DNA of 36,503 bases from Bernardetia sp. (GTDB lineage: Bacteria; Bacteroidota; Bacteroidia; Cytophagales; Bernardetiaceae): contig NZ_JAHDIG010000051.1 of assembly GCF_020630935.1 (NCBI RefSeq), forward strand, positions 1 to 36,503, read 5' to 3'. The translations under genes and the position numbers were made by a program. Each line of letters opens with the position of its first letter. Position 1 is the first letter of the stretch. The notes below the pieces were generated by a model, which was given only the letters and a program-made list of their open reading frames with translations, searched no databases and was not told where the DNA came from. Positions 20,494 through 28,801 of the stretch are shown piece by piece.

Positions 20494-21288
20494 ATGAAAA
20501 AACAACATTTTCTATCTCTATTACTTTTTTTGCTTACATATTTCACAACAGACCAATTTTTACTTGCTCAGAAAGACACAGTAAATTATTATTATGAATA
20601 TGATACTATCATTGTAGAGCGCAAAATCAAAAAGCTAAGATTTTCTGAATACAAAAGAGCAGATATGGATTTTTATTTATCTCCTCTAGCTCTTTTTGAG
20701 CCTTGTCCTACGATTTATTTTGGAACAGAATATTTCTTAAAAGATAAACTATCGATTTATACTGATATAGGTTATATTTTTAATCTAACAGGAAGCCAAA
20801 GTGATAATAACAGAAATCTATATTCTTCCTACCCTAGTTATGCTATCAAGCCAGAAATACGTCTTTATACGAAAAGCAATCCTCAAAAAGCATCATATCA
20901 CGCCATAAAACTAATGTTTCGCAATGTAAATTATAAGGAAAACCAGTTTGTATATGAAGAGTATTTATTTGATGAAAACACGCAAAGTTGGTCAGTGTTT
21001 GGAGAAGGAATGGAAACAGATTATAGAGTAAGAAGGCGTTCGGTAGGGTTACAGTATATAAAAGGTTGGAAGGGGAGGTTTGCCAAAACTTGGATAAGCA
21101 ATTTTTATTTTGGCGTTGGGTTTCGATATATTGCCAATACGCCTATAGATAAACGTCCTACACCTTTTGAGTTGAATGATTGGGGTTTGTTCAATCTAGA
21201 GTACTTAGAGTTAGAAAAAAAATATAAGTTTATGATGATAGATGTTGCTTGTGGCTTTCGAATTGGCTCAAAATTGAAGAAAAGATAG
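20494..21288 (+). CDS. Exported beta-rich protein, tandem paralog 2
   Basis: 264 residues with signal peptide MKKQHFLSLLLFLLTYF...LLAQ. It aligns over its whole length with the preceding protein: 'RADMDFYLSPLALFEPCPTIYFGTEYFLKDKLSIYTDIGYIFNLTG', 'YAIKPEIRLYTK', 'YHAIKLMFRNVNYKENQFVYEEYLF', 'RRRSVGLQYIKG', 'NFYFGVGFRYIANTP' and 'FMMIDVACGFRIGSKLKK'. The two genes are 46 bp apart and probably co-transcribed. Divergence shows an old duplication. Outer-membrane barrel is inferred. Confidence 0.82.
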   Translation: MKKQHFLSLLLFLLTYFTTDQFLLAQKDTVNYYYEYDTIIVERKIKKLRFSEYKRADMDFYLSPLALFEPCPTIYFGTEYFLKDKLSIYTDIGYIFNLTGSQSDNNRNLYSSYPSYAIKPEIRLYTKSNPQKASYHAIKLMFRNVNYKENQFVYEEYLFDENTQSWSVFGEGMETDYRVRRRSVGLQYIKGWKGRFAKTWISNFYFGVGFRYIANTPIDKRPTPFELNDWGLFNLEYLELEKKYKFMMIDVACGFRIGSKLKKR

Positions 21289-21638
21289 TAGCAATGGCAG
21301 TGTGCTTGTGCTTATGTAAATAAACTTTTATTGAAATAATGCAATTTTTGTTTTGTTTAAGCGTTTGAAAATCAAAGGTTTTTTATCAGATGTATAAATA
21401 AATCATAATTCTGATAGCTTTTTAATGAAGCAATAATTTGCTTTTTTAGCAGAAAAAAACCAAATTGCTTCCTTAAATACATAAAAACAAAAGTATTTGG
21501 TTATATTCAATGCTTAGCATTAATAGAAATCATCTGATAATACTATCCTATACTATTAACTTAGAAGAAATTTATTTACGAATTAAGAGAGAGAGTTTTT
21601 TAAAAACAAACTATTTTAATTGATAATACACACTAATT
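21289..21638. other. Non-coding stretch before the bactofilin gene
   Basis: 350 AT-rich bases. It contains an 8-bp inverted repeat GAAGCAAT / ATTGCTTC around 21427-21472 with a T-rich centre, which may end the paralog operon, and the short palindrome AATGCTTAGCATT near 21510. No gene and no clear TAnnTTTG was found. Confidence 0.5.
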
Positions 21639-22103
21639 ATGGCTATGTTCCAATCAAAAAAACAAACAGTAAGTTCGGCAGAAGTGGAAGCAAATAATAT
21701 CATAGGTAAAGGCACAAAGATTATAGGAGATTTGCTCACACAAGGAAATATAAGAATAGATGGAGAAATAAATGGAAATATCACTTCTAAATCTAAGGTA
21801 GCGTTAGGGGCTGGTTCTAAGCTAGAGGGAAATCTAGTATCTAGCAATGCAGAGATAGAAGGTGAGGTTACAGGAAACATTTTTGTAGCAGAATTGCTTA
21901 TTCTAAAAGCCAATGCAGTTATCAATGGTGATGTATGCACACTAAGAATGATAACAGAACCAGGGGCTAAAATAAATGGACAGTGCAAAGTTGGAGAAGC
22001 TCCAAAAGTAACAACTTCTCTATCAAGTTCTGCACTAAACGGAACATCTAAACCTGTACTAAATGGCAAACCAAAAGAACGAGAACTCGCAACCTCAAGA
22101 TAA
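21639..22103 (+). CDS. Bactofilin (polymer-forming cytoskeletal protein)
   Basis: 154 residues with the bactofilin beta-helix core (about 20-115), rich in Gly and Val/Ile at regular spacing: 'NIIGKGTKIIGDLLTQGNIRIDGEINGNITSKSKVALGAGSKLEGNLVSSNAEIEGEVTGNIFVAELLILKANAVINGDV'. The polar N and C tails are short and disordered. Bactofilins polymerise without nucleotide and act as cytoplasmic or membrane-bound scaffolds for cell-wall enzymes. The last 41 bp overlap the start of the next gene in another frame, so translation of the two is probably coupled. In Bacteroidota this gene pair commonly precedes the ATP synthase operon. Confidence 0.92.
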   Translation: MAMFQSKKQTVSSAEVEANNIIGKGTKIIGDLLTQGNIRIDGEINGNITSKSKVALGAGSKLEGNLVSSNAEIEGEVTGNIFVAELLILKANAVINGDVCTLRMITEPGAKINGQCKVGEAPKVTTSLSSSALNGTSKPVLNGKPKERELATSR

Positions 22104-22632
22104 TGCTCAAAATAAAGATGATAATCTAGAAGATGAACTCTATAAAGAATTAGAAAAAAGACTGGATGGCATAGAAGATAAGTTTGAACAAAATGTCAGA
22201 AACCATCTAAATTCTAAGGAAGAGGAAAAAGAAAAGCACTATCACTTTCAAGAGGATTCTTTGAATGATTTTGAAGTAGAAGAAGAAACTGAAGTAAATA
22301 TTCCTATTTCTCCAAAAAAAATAGAACCAGAACCTACATTCAAAAATTCTTATACAGAAAAAATTAATATAGCTTCTAAAAAAAGAGAAGAGGCTTTAGC
22401 CAAACCACCCAATAAATATCTCAAATATGGAGGTATTGGTGCAGAAATGATAGGTTCAGTGATTTTGGGAAGTTTTGCAGGAAATTGGCTAGATAAAAAA
22501 ATGGAACTTGATTTTCCTGTTTTTACTATTGTACTGATTTTCTTAGGTCTAACAGCCACCTTCTATCACCTCATAAGGCAACTCAATGCCGACCAAAAAG
22601 AAGACGAAAACACTAAAAATACAAAAGACTAA
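22063..22632 (+). CDS. atpZ: AtpZ/AtpI-like protein with long acidic N-terminal extension
   Basis: 189 residues. The C-terminal ~75 residues match AtpZ: 'NKYLKYGGIGAEMIGSVILGSFAGNWLDKKMELDFPVFTIVLIFLGLTATFYHLIRQLN', two transmembrane helices joined by a loop with Asp-Lys. AtpZ is normally ~75-100 residues; here a hydrophilic, Glu/Lys-rich N-terminal ~115 residues ('QNKDDNLEDELYKELEKRLDGIEDKFEQ') is added, with heptad-like spacing. AtpZ (with AtpI) has been tied to Mg2+/Ca2+ uptake or assembly of the F1Fo ATP synthase. Here the gene overlaps bactofilin by 41 bp but no atpB or other ATP synthase gene follows; a DUF349 gene does. Confidence 0.85.
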   Translation: MANQKNENSQPQDNAQNKDDNLEDELYKELEKRLDGIEDKFEQNVRNHLNSKEEEKEKHYHFQEDSLNDFEVEEETEVNIPISPKKIEPEPTFKNSYTEKINIASKKREEALAKPPNKYLKYGGIGAEMIGSVILGSFAGNWLDKKMELDFPVFTIVLIFLGLTATFYHLIRQLNADQKEDENTKNTKD

Positions 22633-22694
22633 ATCTTTAGTTTTTTGTATTTTTTTATTTACTCAAAAACTCATTCATTTCATTTTATTTTTTC

Positions 22695-22702
22695 TAACTT
22701 TG
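22695..22702 (+). promoter_or_regulatory. Candidate -7 element of the DUF349 gene
   Basis: TAACTTTG matches TAnnTTTG between the AtpZ stop (22632) and the DUF349 start (22843), implying separate transcription. No -33 TTG at the usual spacing. Confidence 0.45.
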
Positions 22703-22842
22703 CTAATGAGTGTAGTAATGCTACTACATTCTGTTAAAACTGCATTATGTATATTGTTTGATAGACTATTTTTTAAAAATCAAGAGAATAGCAACAGACA
22801 ATATTTTATTAATTATTTGCCGATTTTTATCTTGTAACTATT

Positions 22843-25041
22843 ATGATGAACGAAGAAAACGAGAACCTAAACAACGCAAACACAGAGCAAAACAACACGA
22901 CTCAAACTACAAAAAACAGTATTGAAGACAATACAGAAAATATTGAAGTGGGAAGTGAAGCAAGCGTAAGTATGGACAATGCAATTTCTAAGGAGATTGT
23001 CCAAGAAGCTGAAAGCAACAGAGAAGAAACAGAACTAAAAGACGAATCTGCTGAAGAAGTAGATGATGAAGTAAGCCAAGAAGACTTAGATGCTATCAGA
23101 AAAGAAAGCGAAGAAATCAATGCTTCAGAAGAAGAAAAAACAGATGATACAGAAAAAGAAGATTCTGAATCAGAAAAAAGAGAAATAGAAACGCTCCCTC
23201 AAGAAGATTACTCTACTCTTACAAAAGAAGAGTTAGTTTCAAAAAGTGCAATGTTTGCAGCACAGGCAAAAGAAGGAGAGAATCAGAAAGTAAATTTTCG
23301 TTATTTAGACGACCAAGTTTCTAAAATCAGAGAGTTTATAGATGCTTTTACAGAACAAGAAAGAGAAGAAGCACGCAAAAAATATGAAGAATCTGCTCAA
23401 AATGAAGAGGAAAAAGAAGGTTTCTCATTCCAACAAGATGACCTTACAGGAATGTTCTATGAGAACTTCAAGGCGATAAAAGAGGCAAAACGCAATCATT
23501 ATCAAAAGCTAGAAAGTGAAAAACAGAACAACCTCAAGAAAAAACAAGCTCTTATAGAAGAACTTCGTTCGCTTACAGATACATCTAAACCAAGTGAGCT
23601 TTCAAGAAAAGGAGAATTTGATAGAGTAAAAGAAATTCAAACAGAGTTCAAAAGCATTGGTTATGTTCCGATGCAAGAAGCTGACGAAATCTACAGAAAC
23701 TACAAGGCTTTATTAGACCTTTTCTACAATCAGAAATCACAAGAAAGAGAGCTTTTAGCCCTTGACCGTGAGCGTAATTTGAAAGCAAAAACAGCTTTAG
23801 TAGTTCGTGCAGAAGAGCTTTTAGAATATGAAAAAATAAACGAAGCCGTAGCCGAACTTAACCGTTTACACCAAGAATATAAGCGCATTGGTCCTGTGCC
23901 GAGAGCAGACCGTGAGCAGCTTTGGGAACGCTTCAAAGTAGCTTCTGATAAAATTTATGATGCTCGTAGAGAGTATGCAGAAAATTTCAAAGCGCAGTTA
24001 CAAGAAAACATGAAAATCAAACAAGACCTTTGTTTGAAAGTAGAAGAGTTTGTAAACTTTGATGCAGACAGAATCAGAGATTGGAACAACAAAACACAAG
24101 AATTGGTAGAGCTTCAAAAGCAGTGGGATGCTACAGGACCTGCTCCTCGTGAAGTAGCCAAGAGCTTGAACAAGCAGTTTTGGGATAATTTCAAATTATT
24201 CTTCCAACACAAATCAGAGTTTTTTGAAAAATTAGATGCTGCTAGAGAAGAAAACTTAGCCAAAAAGCAAGAGCTTATCAAGAAGGCAGAAGAGCTAAAA
24301 GATAGCACAGATTGGAACAATGCAGCTAATCAGTTGAAGGCGTTGCAAAGTGAGTGGAGAGAAATCGGACATGTTCCAGAGAAGCACCGTGAAACAGTTT
24401 ATCAACAATTTAAAGGAGCTGCTGACCACTTCTTTGAGCGTCGTCGTAATCGTTATAAAGAACAAGATGCTGCACAGGAAGCTAACTTGAAACAAAAGCA
24501 GGATATTTGTAACCAAATTGAAGAACTTGCAAAATCAAAGTCAAATGATACTAAAAAATTGCAAGAGCTTCATTTGAAATTCCACGAAATCGGTTTTGTT
24601 CCTCGTAAGAATATTCGTAGCATACAAGACCGTTTTGATGAAGTGAATGCTTTGTTTATGAAAAACTCTGAACTAAGTGCAGAAGAAGCACAGTCGTTCC
24701 ACTTCAAAACACAAGCAAAGGCGATTGAAAACAATCCAAAAATGGCTGGAGACTTTAAGCAGAGCGAAAACAAACTCAAGCGTAAAATCACAGATTTGGA
24801 AAATGAAATCAATCTTTGGCAAAACAATATTGAGTTTTTTGCAAAATCTAAAACGGCTGATAAACTTCGTGAAGAGTTTAACGACAAGATTGCAAAAGCA
24901 AAGGCTGAAATTGCAGCTATCGAAAATCAGCTTAAAATTTTGACAACTCCTCCAAAAGAAGAAAAAAATGAGGAAAATGCAGAAGAATCAAAAGAAGTAG
25001 AAGCAAATGCAGAAACTTCTAAAGAGGATGCTGAAAACTAG
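22843..25041 (+). CDS. DUF349 repeat protein
   Basis: 732 residues. The first ~130 are very acidic and low-complexity (Glu/Asp/Asn/Ser runs), and the rest is helical and coiled-coil rich. At least five DUF349 units at a period of ~70-75 residues are marked by 'IQTEFKSIGYVPMQEADEIY', 'LHQEYKRIGPVPRADREQLW', 'LQKQWDATGPAPREVAKSLN', 'LQSEWREIGHVPEKHRETVY' and 'LHLKFHEIGFVPRKNIRSIQ', the (W/Y/F)xxxGxxP signature. The C terminus again is Glu-rich. DUF349 proteins of other bacteria have no firm biochemical role; the fold suggests an RNA- or protein-binding scaffold. It is followed by a strong terminator. The start ATG is at 22843; a second Met follows directly. Confidence 0.9.
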   Translation: MMNEENENLNNANTEQNNTTQTTKNSIEDNTENIEVGSEASVSMDNAISKEIVQEAESNREETELKDESAEEVDDEVSQEDLDAIRKESEEINASEEEKTDDTEKEDSESEKREIETLPQEDYSTLTKEELVSKSAMFAAQAKEGENQKVNFRYLDDQVSKIREFIDAFTEQEREEARKKYEESAQNEEEKEGFSFQQDDLTGMFYENFKAIKEAKRNHYQKLESEKQNNLKKKQALIEELRSLTDTSKPSELSRKGEFDRVKEIQTEFKSIGYVPMQEADEIYRNYKALLDLFYNQKSQERELLALDRERNLKAKTALVVRAEELLEYEKINEAVAELNRLHQEYKRIGPVPRADREQLWERFKVASDKIYDARREYAENFKAQLQENMKIKQDLCLKVEEFVNFDADRIRDWNNKTQELVELQKQWDATGPAPREVAKSLNKQFWDNFKLFFQHKSEFFEKLDAAREENLAKKQELIKKAEELKDSTDWNNAANQLKALQSEWREIGHVPEKHRETVYQQFKGAADHFFERRRNRYKEQDAAQEANLKQKQDICNQIEELAKSKSNDTKKLQELHLKFHEIGFVPRKNIRSIQDRFDEVNALFMKNSELSAEEAQSFHFKTQAKAIENNPKMAGDFKQSENKLKRKITDLENEINLWQNNIEFFAKSKTADKLREEFNDKIAKAKAEIAAIENQLKILTTPPKEEKNEENAEESKEVEANAETSKEDAEN

Positions 25042-25066
25042 AATTACTCAGTAAATTGATTTTATC

Positions 25067-25105
25067 AAAAGCATTCTATTCAATAATTTTGAGTAGAATG
25101 CTTTT
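25067..25105 (+). terminator. Intrinsic terminator after the DUF349 gene
   Basis: AAAAGCATTCTATTCA (25067-25082) pairs with TGAGTAGAATGCTTTT (25090-25105): 16 pairs with one wobble, 7-nt loop, continuing T-run. Located 26 bp past the stop. Confidence 0.85.
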
Positions 25106-25125
25106 TTATTAAACCTAATTATCAA

Positions 25126-25455
25126 ATGAAAAAAGATATTTTCTTCAATGTTCTAGTCCTTGTTTTAGGCATTCTGTTTTTTGCTTTTCAGCTTACAACA
25201 GAATACACTATTTACCAGATGCTTCAAGAAACGTTACAAAAAGTCGCACAAAAAGGAGACATACAACCTTCTTTAGTAACAAAAGGAATCGGACAGCGAA
25301 CACTCTTTGGTATTATTCTTATCATCATTTCTATTTTGACGATAAGAAAATCTGCCACTTTCAAAATAGCTGGAAAGATTGGAGTTTTTATGTTATTTTT
25401 AGGGATTTTGCTTCCTTGGTTTTTCTTGGCTTTTGCTATTTTTCAAATAGCCTAG
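25126..25455 (+). CDS. Small hypothetical membrane protein (three helices)
   Basis: 109 residues. Three hydrophobic segments: 'IFFNVLVLVLGILFFAFQL' (5-23), 'LFGIILIIISILTI' (60-73) and 'IGVFMLFLGILLPWFFLAFAIF' (85-106), with a polar loop 'YQMLQETLQKVAQKGDIQPSLVTKGIGQR' between the first two. No family was recognised. It starts 21 bp beyond a strong terminator, so it needs its own promoter, which is not evident. The ATG at 25126 fits the first helix. Confidence 0.65.
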   Translation: MKKDIFFNVLVLVLGILFFAFQLTTEYTIYQMLQETLQKVAQKGDIQPSLVTKGIGQRTLFGIILIIISILTIRKSATFKIAGKIGVFMLFLGILLPWFFLAFAIFQIA

Positions 25456-25457
25456 CT

Positions 25458-26525
25458 TTACTTAAAACAAATGTCATTTGGAATAACACCCACTTTGTAG
25501 CGTTCGACCTCTCTTTTGTTTGCTAAATCGTATTCAAAAATATAGCCTTCTTGTTGGTAATCTAAGGCATCAGCAAAGAGCAAACGTCCATTTTTAGGGG
25601 AAATAACAGCATTATAAATGAGTGTATTTTGAGTTCCCAAACCTTCAATAAATGGAATCTGTGGCAGACGAGAATCTATTTGAAAACTAGAAATTTGATA
25701 TAAGTTGTTATCCATAATCCAGTACAAATCATTATTGTACATACTCAAAAACTGTGGACGCTGATTTTCTTCAAAAACTCTGCTCTCACTACTTCTTACA
25801 TCAGAAAGTGAAGATGTGATGAGCCTTGCTCGCTCTGTATCTGAACCTGTTGCCAAAATCCAAATTCTGTTTTGAGCTTCGTCTGCTACAATGGTTTTTG
25901 AGCCTGTTGGTGTTGTAACAGTATGAATAATTTCATCGCTATTTGTATCTATAACCCAAACTTTATCAGCATCGTGAGAAGTTACCCAAACATAGTCGCC
26001 TAATTTTACCATTTTTTCTGTCCAGTCTGTCGTACGAATTTCTCCAGTAATTTGATTGCTTTCCAAATCAACTATATAAATTAAATCTCTGTAAATGGTT
26101 GTGATATAGGCTTTTGTGTCATTTATTCCAACAAAATAACGAGGAGAGTGTAGGTTTGCGATGGTAGCTACTTTTTCCAATGTTGTAGGATTTACCACTT
26201 CTACTTTCTGTGAATTATTAACTACAATATAGCCCATTCCATTATGGATGGTCATTGATTGCGCCACATTTCCCAAAGGCTCATTATTTACTCTTTCGAA
26301 AATGTTATTTTCAACTGTTCCTTTGTCAATTCCATTTTGATGGATAAAAGTGAGAGTGCCTTTTCCCCAACTAAAATTTCCTTCATTGACCACAAAAAAG
26401 CCATTCTGATAATCTCTTGAAGGTTCGCCTTCATCCGTTCCGATAGGCGATTGGCTATCTATTTCACAAGAAAATAATGAGAGAGAAAGAAGAAAAAAGT
26501 ACGAAAGACGTAAGATATTTTTCAT
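25458..26525 (-). CDS. Surface/outer-membrane beta-propeller lipoprotein (DUF5074/YncE-like)
   Basis: 355 residues. Signal peptide of lipoprotein type: 'LLSLSLFSC', with Cys at residue 20 followed by EIDSQ, a negatively charged tail typical of surface-exposed Bacteroidota lipoproteins. The remainder is a beta-propeller with repeats such as 'VEVVNPTTLEKVATIANLHSPRYFVGINDTKAYITTIYRDLIYIVDLESNQITGEI' and 'DKVWVIDTNSDEIIHTVTTPTGSKTIVADEAQNRIWILA'. DUF5074 proteins of this shape include vitamin B12 binders next to BtuB in Bacteroides, but no TonB receptor or cobalamin riboswitch was seen here, so the ligand is open. Convergent with the small membrane gene (2 bp apart). Confidence 0.83.
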   Translation of the reverse strand: MKNILRLSYFFLLSLSLFSCEIDSQSPIGTDEGEPSRDYQNGFFVVNEGNFSWGKGTLTFIHQNGIDKGTVENNIFERVNNEPLGNVAQSMTIHNGMGYIVVNNSQKVEVVNPTTLEKVATIANLHSPRYFVGINDTKAYITTIYRDLIYIVDLESNQITGEIRTTDWTEKMVKLGDYVWVTSHDADKVWVIDTNSDEIIHTVTTPTGSKTIVADEAQNRIWILATGSDTERARLITSSLSDVRSSESRVFEENQRPQFLSMYNNDLYWIMDNNLYQISSFQIDSRLPQIPFIEGLGTQNTLIYNAVISPKNGRLLFADALDYQQEGYIFEYDLANKREVERYKVGVIPNDICFK

Positions 26526-26600
26526 TGAAATTTATGATTTGATAGGATTTGAAATTTTTGTTTTAGTTAGAACAAGAAACTTGCCGTAAGAAAAAATATA

Positions 26601-26656
26601 TTAGACATAAAGATATCTTTGAGGTTCTGTGAGACACAGAACAGGGCAAAGTTGGG
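26601..26656 (+). mobile_element. Miniature element family A, copy A5 (truncated)
   Basis: TTAGACATAAAGATATCTTT, then GGTTCTGTGAGACACAGAAC and AGGGCAAAGTTGG: the left end and the first internal hairpin of the family in plus orientation (compare A1: GTTCTGTGAGTCACAGAAC). The second hairpin and the right end are missing. Confidence 0.65.
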
Positions 26657-26698
26657 GTATTAATTCAAAGTGAACTTGGGATTATATTTTATATCGGT

Positions 26699-26752
26699 AC
26701 TGACCTATCGGTCTGACCTTAATAAAGTTAGGTCAGTCTCGTTAGAGTAGAC
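26699..26752. repeat. Nested inverted repeats upstream of the beta-propeller gene
   Basis: ACTGACCTA (26699-26707) pairs with TAGGTCAGT (26729-26737), a perfect 9-bp stem. A competing pairing joins CTGACCT within the loop to AGGTCAG, and GGTCT (26710) to AGACC (26748). The region separates the ABC exporter's 3' end from the lipoprotein's 5' end, so it may be a terminator for the exporter or an operator; neither is proven. Confidence 0.4.
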
Positions 26753-26802
26753 CAAAGTTTTAATCCCTAGTTCCTTATAATTTACCATTCACAATTCATC
26801 AT

Positions 26803-28656
26803 TTACTTATACCCCTCTGCCTGTAAATTAAATAGTTCAGCATATTTTCCATTTTTTTCTATGAGTTCTTCGTGCGAACCAATTTCCAAAACACTACCAT
26901 TTTGAAGTACCAAAATACGGTCTGCCATTCTTACCGTTGAAAAACGGTGCGAAATCAAAACGGCAGTTTTTCCCTCAATGAGTTTTGAAAAACGCTCAAA
27001 AACTTCGTGTTCGGCTCGTGCGTCTAGTGCTGCTGTGGGTTCGTCCAAAATATAAAGCTGTGCATCACGCATATAAGCACGTCCTAAAGCCACTTTTTGC
27101 CACTCTCCACCAGAAAGCGAAACGCCACCAATAAATTTTCTACCCAACATTTGTTCATATTTTTCTGGTAACTTTTCTACTACACTATCTGCCAAACTCT
27201 TGTGAGCCGAATCTGCAATAAGTGTTTTATTTTCTCGCTCATTTATATTTCCAACAGCTATATTTTCAGCAGCCGTAAGTTCAAATTTTACAAAATCTTG
27301 AAAAATTACACCTATTAGGTTGCGAAGTTGAGTGGGATTGTATTCTCTTAAATCGTGTCCGTCTAATAAAATTCTACCTTCGGTTGGGTCATAAAGACGA
27401 GCTAAAAGTTTTACAAGGGTTGTTTTTCCTGCTCCATTTTCTCCGACAAGTGCTAGTTTTTCGCCTTTATGAAGTGTAAATGAAAGATTTTTGATAGCAT
27501 AACGCTCTTGATTTTGATATTTGAACCCTACATTTTCAAAAACAAATCCTTCTTTGATAGGATTAGGAACATCTCTTTGTGCTTCTGTAACAGGAATGAG
27601 AGGTTCTAATTCCAAAAATTCAAATAAATCTTTCAAATACAGTGCGCTTTGTGCAATACTAGAAAAGCGATTCATAATCTGTTGGAGCATTTGGCGTAAT
27701 CTTTCAAAAGAACCAGCCAAAAATGTCAAATCTCCTAGTGAAATAACTTTTGTAATTGTCTCAACAATGATAATAACATACGCCACATAATAAGACGCTG
27801 TTCCGATAACTGAAAAAACGCTTCCCCAAAAAGCTCGTTTTTGAGTGAGTTTTTTGTTTTCATTGTAATAATTATCAGAAAGGTTTTTAAAACGATTGGC
27901 TAAAAAATCAGACAAGCTAAATACTTTGAGTTCTTTAGCTGAAAAATCGCTTGCCCCAATATAGCGTAAGTAGTCCAGTTCTCGCCTTTCGGGTGTCCAG
28001 TTGAGGGAAAGAGAATACGCACGTTCGTTGAAATGAGTTTCTCCCAAAAAGGCAGGAATAAGAGCCAGTGCCAAAATCAGAATCAGCCACCCATTGAAAG
28101 CTACCAATCCGATGGCAAGTGAGACGAGCGTAATAATATCTTGTCCTTGAGATAAAACTTGAGACATCAGAATAATTCGTCCTGCTGTTTGTTGTCTGGC
28201 TCGCTCTAGCTTGTCGTAAAAAGTAGAGTCTTCAAACTGTTCTAAATCTAGCTTTGAAGAATGCCTAATAAGCAAAACCGAAGTATGATTAGCCACCAAA
28301 TCTCCCAAAAGGTTATCTGTCAGCGTAATCATTCGGCTCAAAATCTCTGAAAAAACAGTTAGTCCAAGTTCTATTCCGACCAGTATCCAAAGGTATTTTG
28401 TGTCTTCTGAAATAAGTTCAAAGGCAGTTTCAGAGTTTATTAATCTGACAATCTCATCTATGATAAGTTTGCCTACATAAAGTGTAATGAGTGGAATAAC
28501 TGCTTTAAAAACTCTGAGAATGAGTGTTGTAAAGGCAAAACGTGGGCTGGTTTGCCAAATCAGTTTAAAAAAACGAGGCAGGTAATTGAGAGCCTTCGCT
28601 TGTTCTTTGAGTGTTAGTTTGTCAGTTTTTTTTTGAGTACCATCAAGTTTAGCCAT
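26803..28656 (-). CDS. ABC exporter, fused permease-ATPase half transporter
   Basis: 617 residues: an N-terminal domain of about six membrane helices (residues ~30-350) followed by an ATPase domain. Walker A is GENGAGKTT (~400), the signature is LSGGEWQKVALGRA (~512), and Walker B is LYILDEPTAALDARAE (~533), followed by 'LISHRFSTVRMADRI' with the switch His. It works as a homodimer exporting lipids, peptides or drugs; the substrate is not deducible. Start ATG at 28656. On the minus strand TAAATTTG at 28701-28708 suits its own promoter, divergent from pafA. Confidence 0.92.
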   Translation of the reverse strand: MAKLDGTQKKTDKLTLKEQAKALNYLPRFFKLIWQTSPRFAFTTLILRVFKAVIPLITLYVGKLIIDEIVRLINSETAFELISEDTKYLWILVGIELGLTVFSEILSRMITLTDNLLGDLVANHTSVLLIRHSSKLDLEQFEDSTFYDKLERARQQTAGRIILMSQVLSQGQDIITLVSLAIGLVAFNGWLILILALALIPAFLGETHFNERAYSLSLNWTPERRELDYLRYIGASDFSAKELKVFSLSDFLANRFKNLSDNYYNENKKLTQKRAFWGSVFSVIGTASYYVAYVIIIVETITKVISLGDLTFLAGSFERLRQMLQQIMNRFSSIAQSALYLKDLFEFLELEPLIPVTEAQRDVPNPIKEGFVFENVGFKYQNQERYAIKNLSFTLHKGEKLALVGENGAGKTTLVKLLARLYDPTEGRILLDGHDLREYNPTQLRNLIGVIFQDFVKFELTAAENIAVGNINERENKTLIADSAHKSLADSVVEKLPEKYEQMLGRKFIGGVSLSGGEWQKVALGRAYMRDAQLYILDEPTAALDARAEHEVFERFSKLIEGKTAVLISHRFSTVRMADRILVLQNGSVLEIGSHEELIEKNGKYAELFNLQAEGYK

Positions 28657-28700
28657 ATTTTATTATCAATATTCAGTCTGATTATTTTGTATTTCTCTTA

Positions 28701-28708
28701 CAAATTTA
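28701..28708 (-). promoter_or_regulatory. Candidate -7 element of the ABC exporter gene
   Basis: Minus-strand TAAATTTG fits TAnnTTTG and lies 45 bp upstream of the start at 28656. Confidence 0.4.
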
Positions 28709-28728
28709 AGACAAAATAGTTTAAGTAG

Positions 28729-28764
28729 TTTGGAGGACAAAGATTCAAAAAATACCTACCTTTG
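28729..28764 (+). promoter_or_regulatory. Candidate promoter of pafA
   Basis: TTTG at 28729-28732 and TACCTTTG at 28757-28764 are 24 bp apart, 38 bp before the ATG at 28802. It matches the Bacteroidota promoter pattern. Confidence 0.6.
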
Positions 28765-28801
28765 CAGTCAATATAAAACCAGTAATAATTTAAAATAAAA
28801 T

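Noticed and set aside
22586-22837. An 83-codon frame (MPTKKKTKT...) overlapping the end of atpZ
   Set aside because: The first 16 codons are the shifted frame of a Lys/Asp-rich coding tail, the rest is T-rich DNA giving Phe/Leu by chance, and a -7 promoter element for the next gene lies inside it.
22350-24887. Minus-strand frames rich in Ser/Leu within atpZ and the DUF349 gene
   Set aside because: They mirror the Glu/Lys-rich coding strand and have no support as genes.
26526-26802. Possible cobalamin riboswitch upstream of the BtuG-like gene
   Set aside because: No B12-box-like sequence or fitting structure was found; the hairpins there are simple inverted repeats and a relic of miniature element A5.
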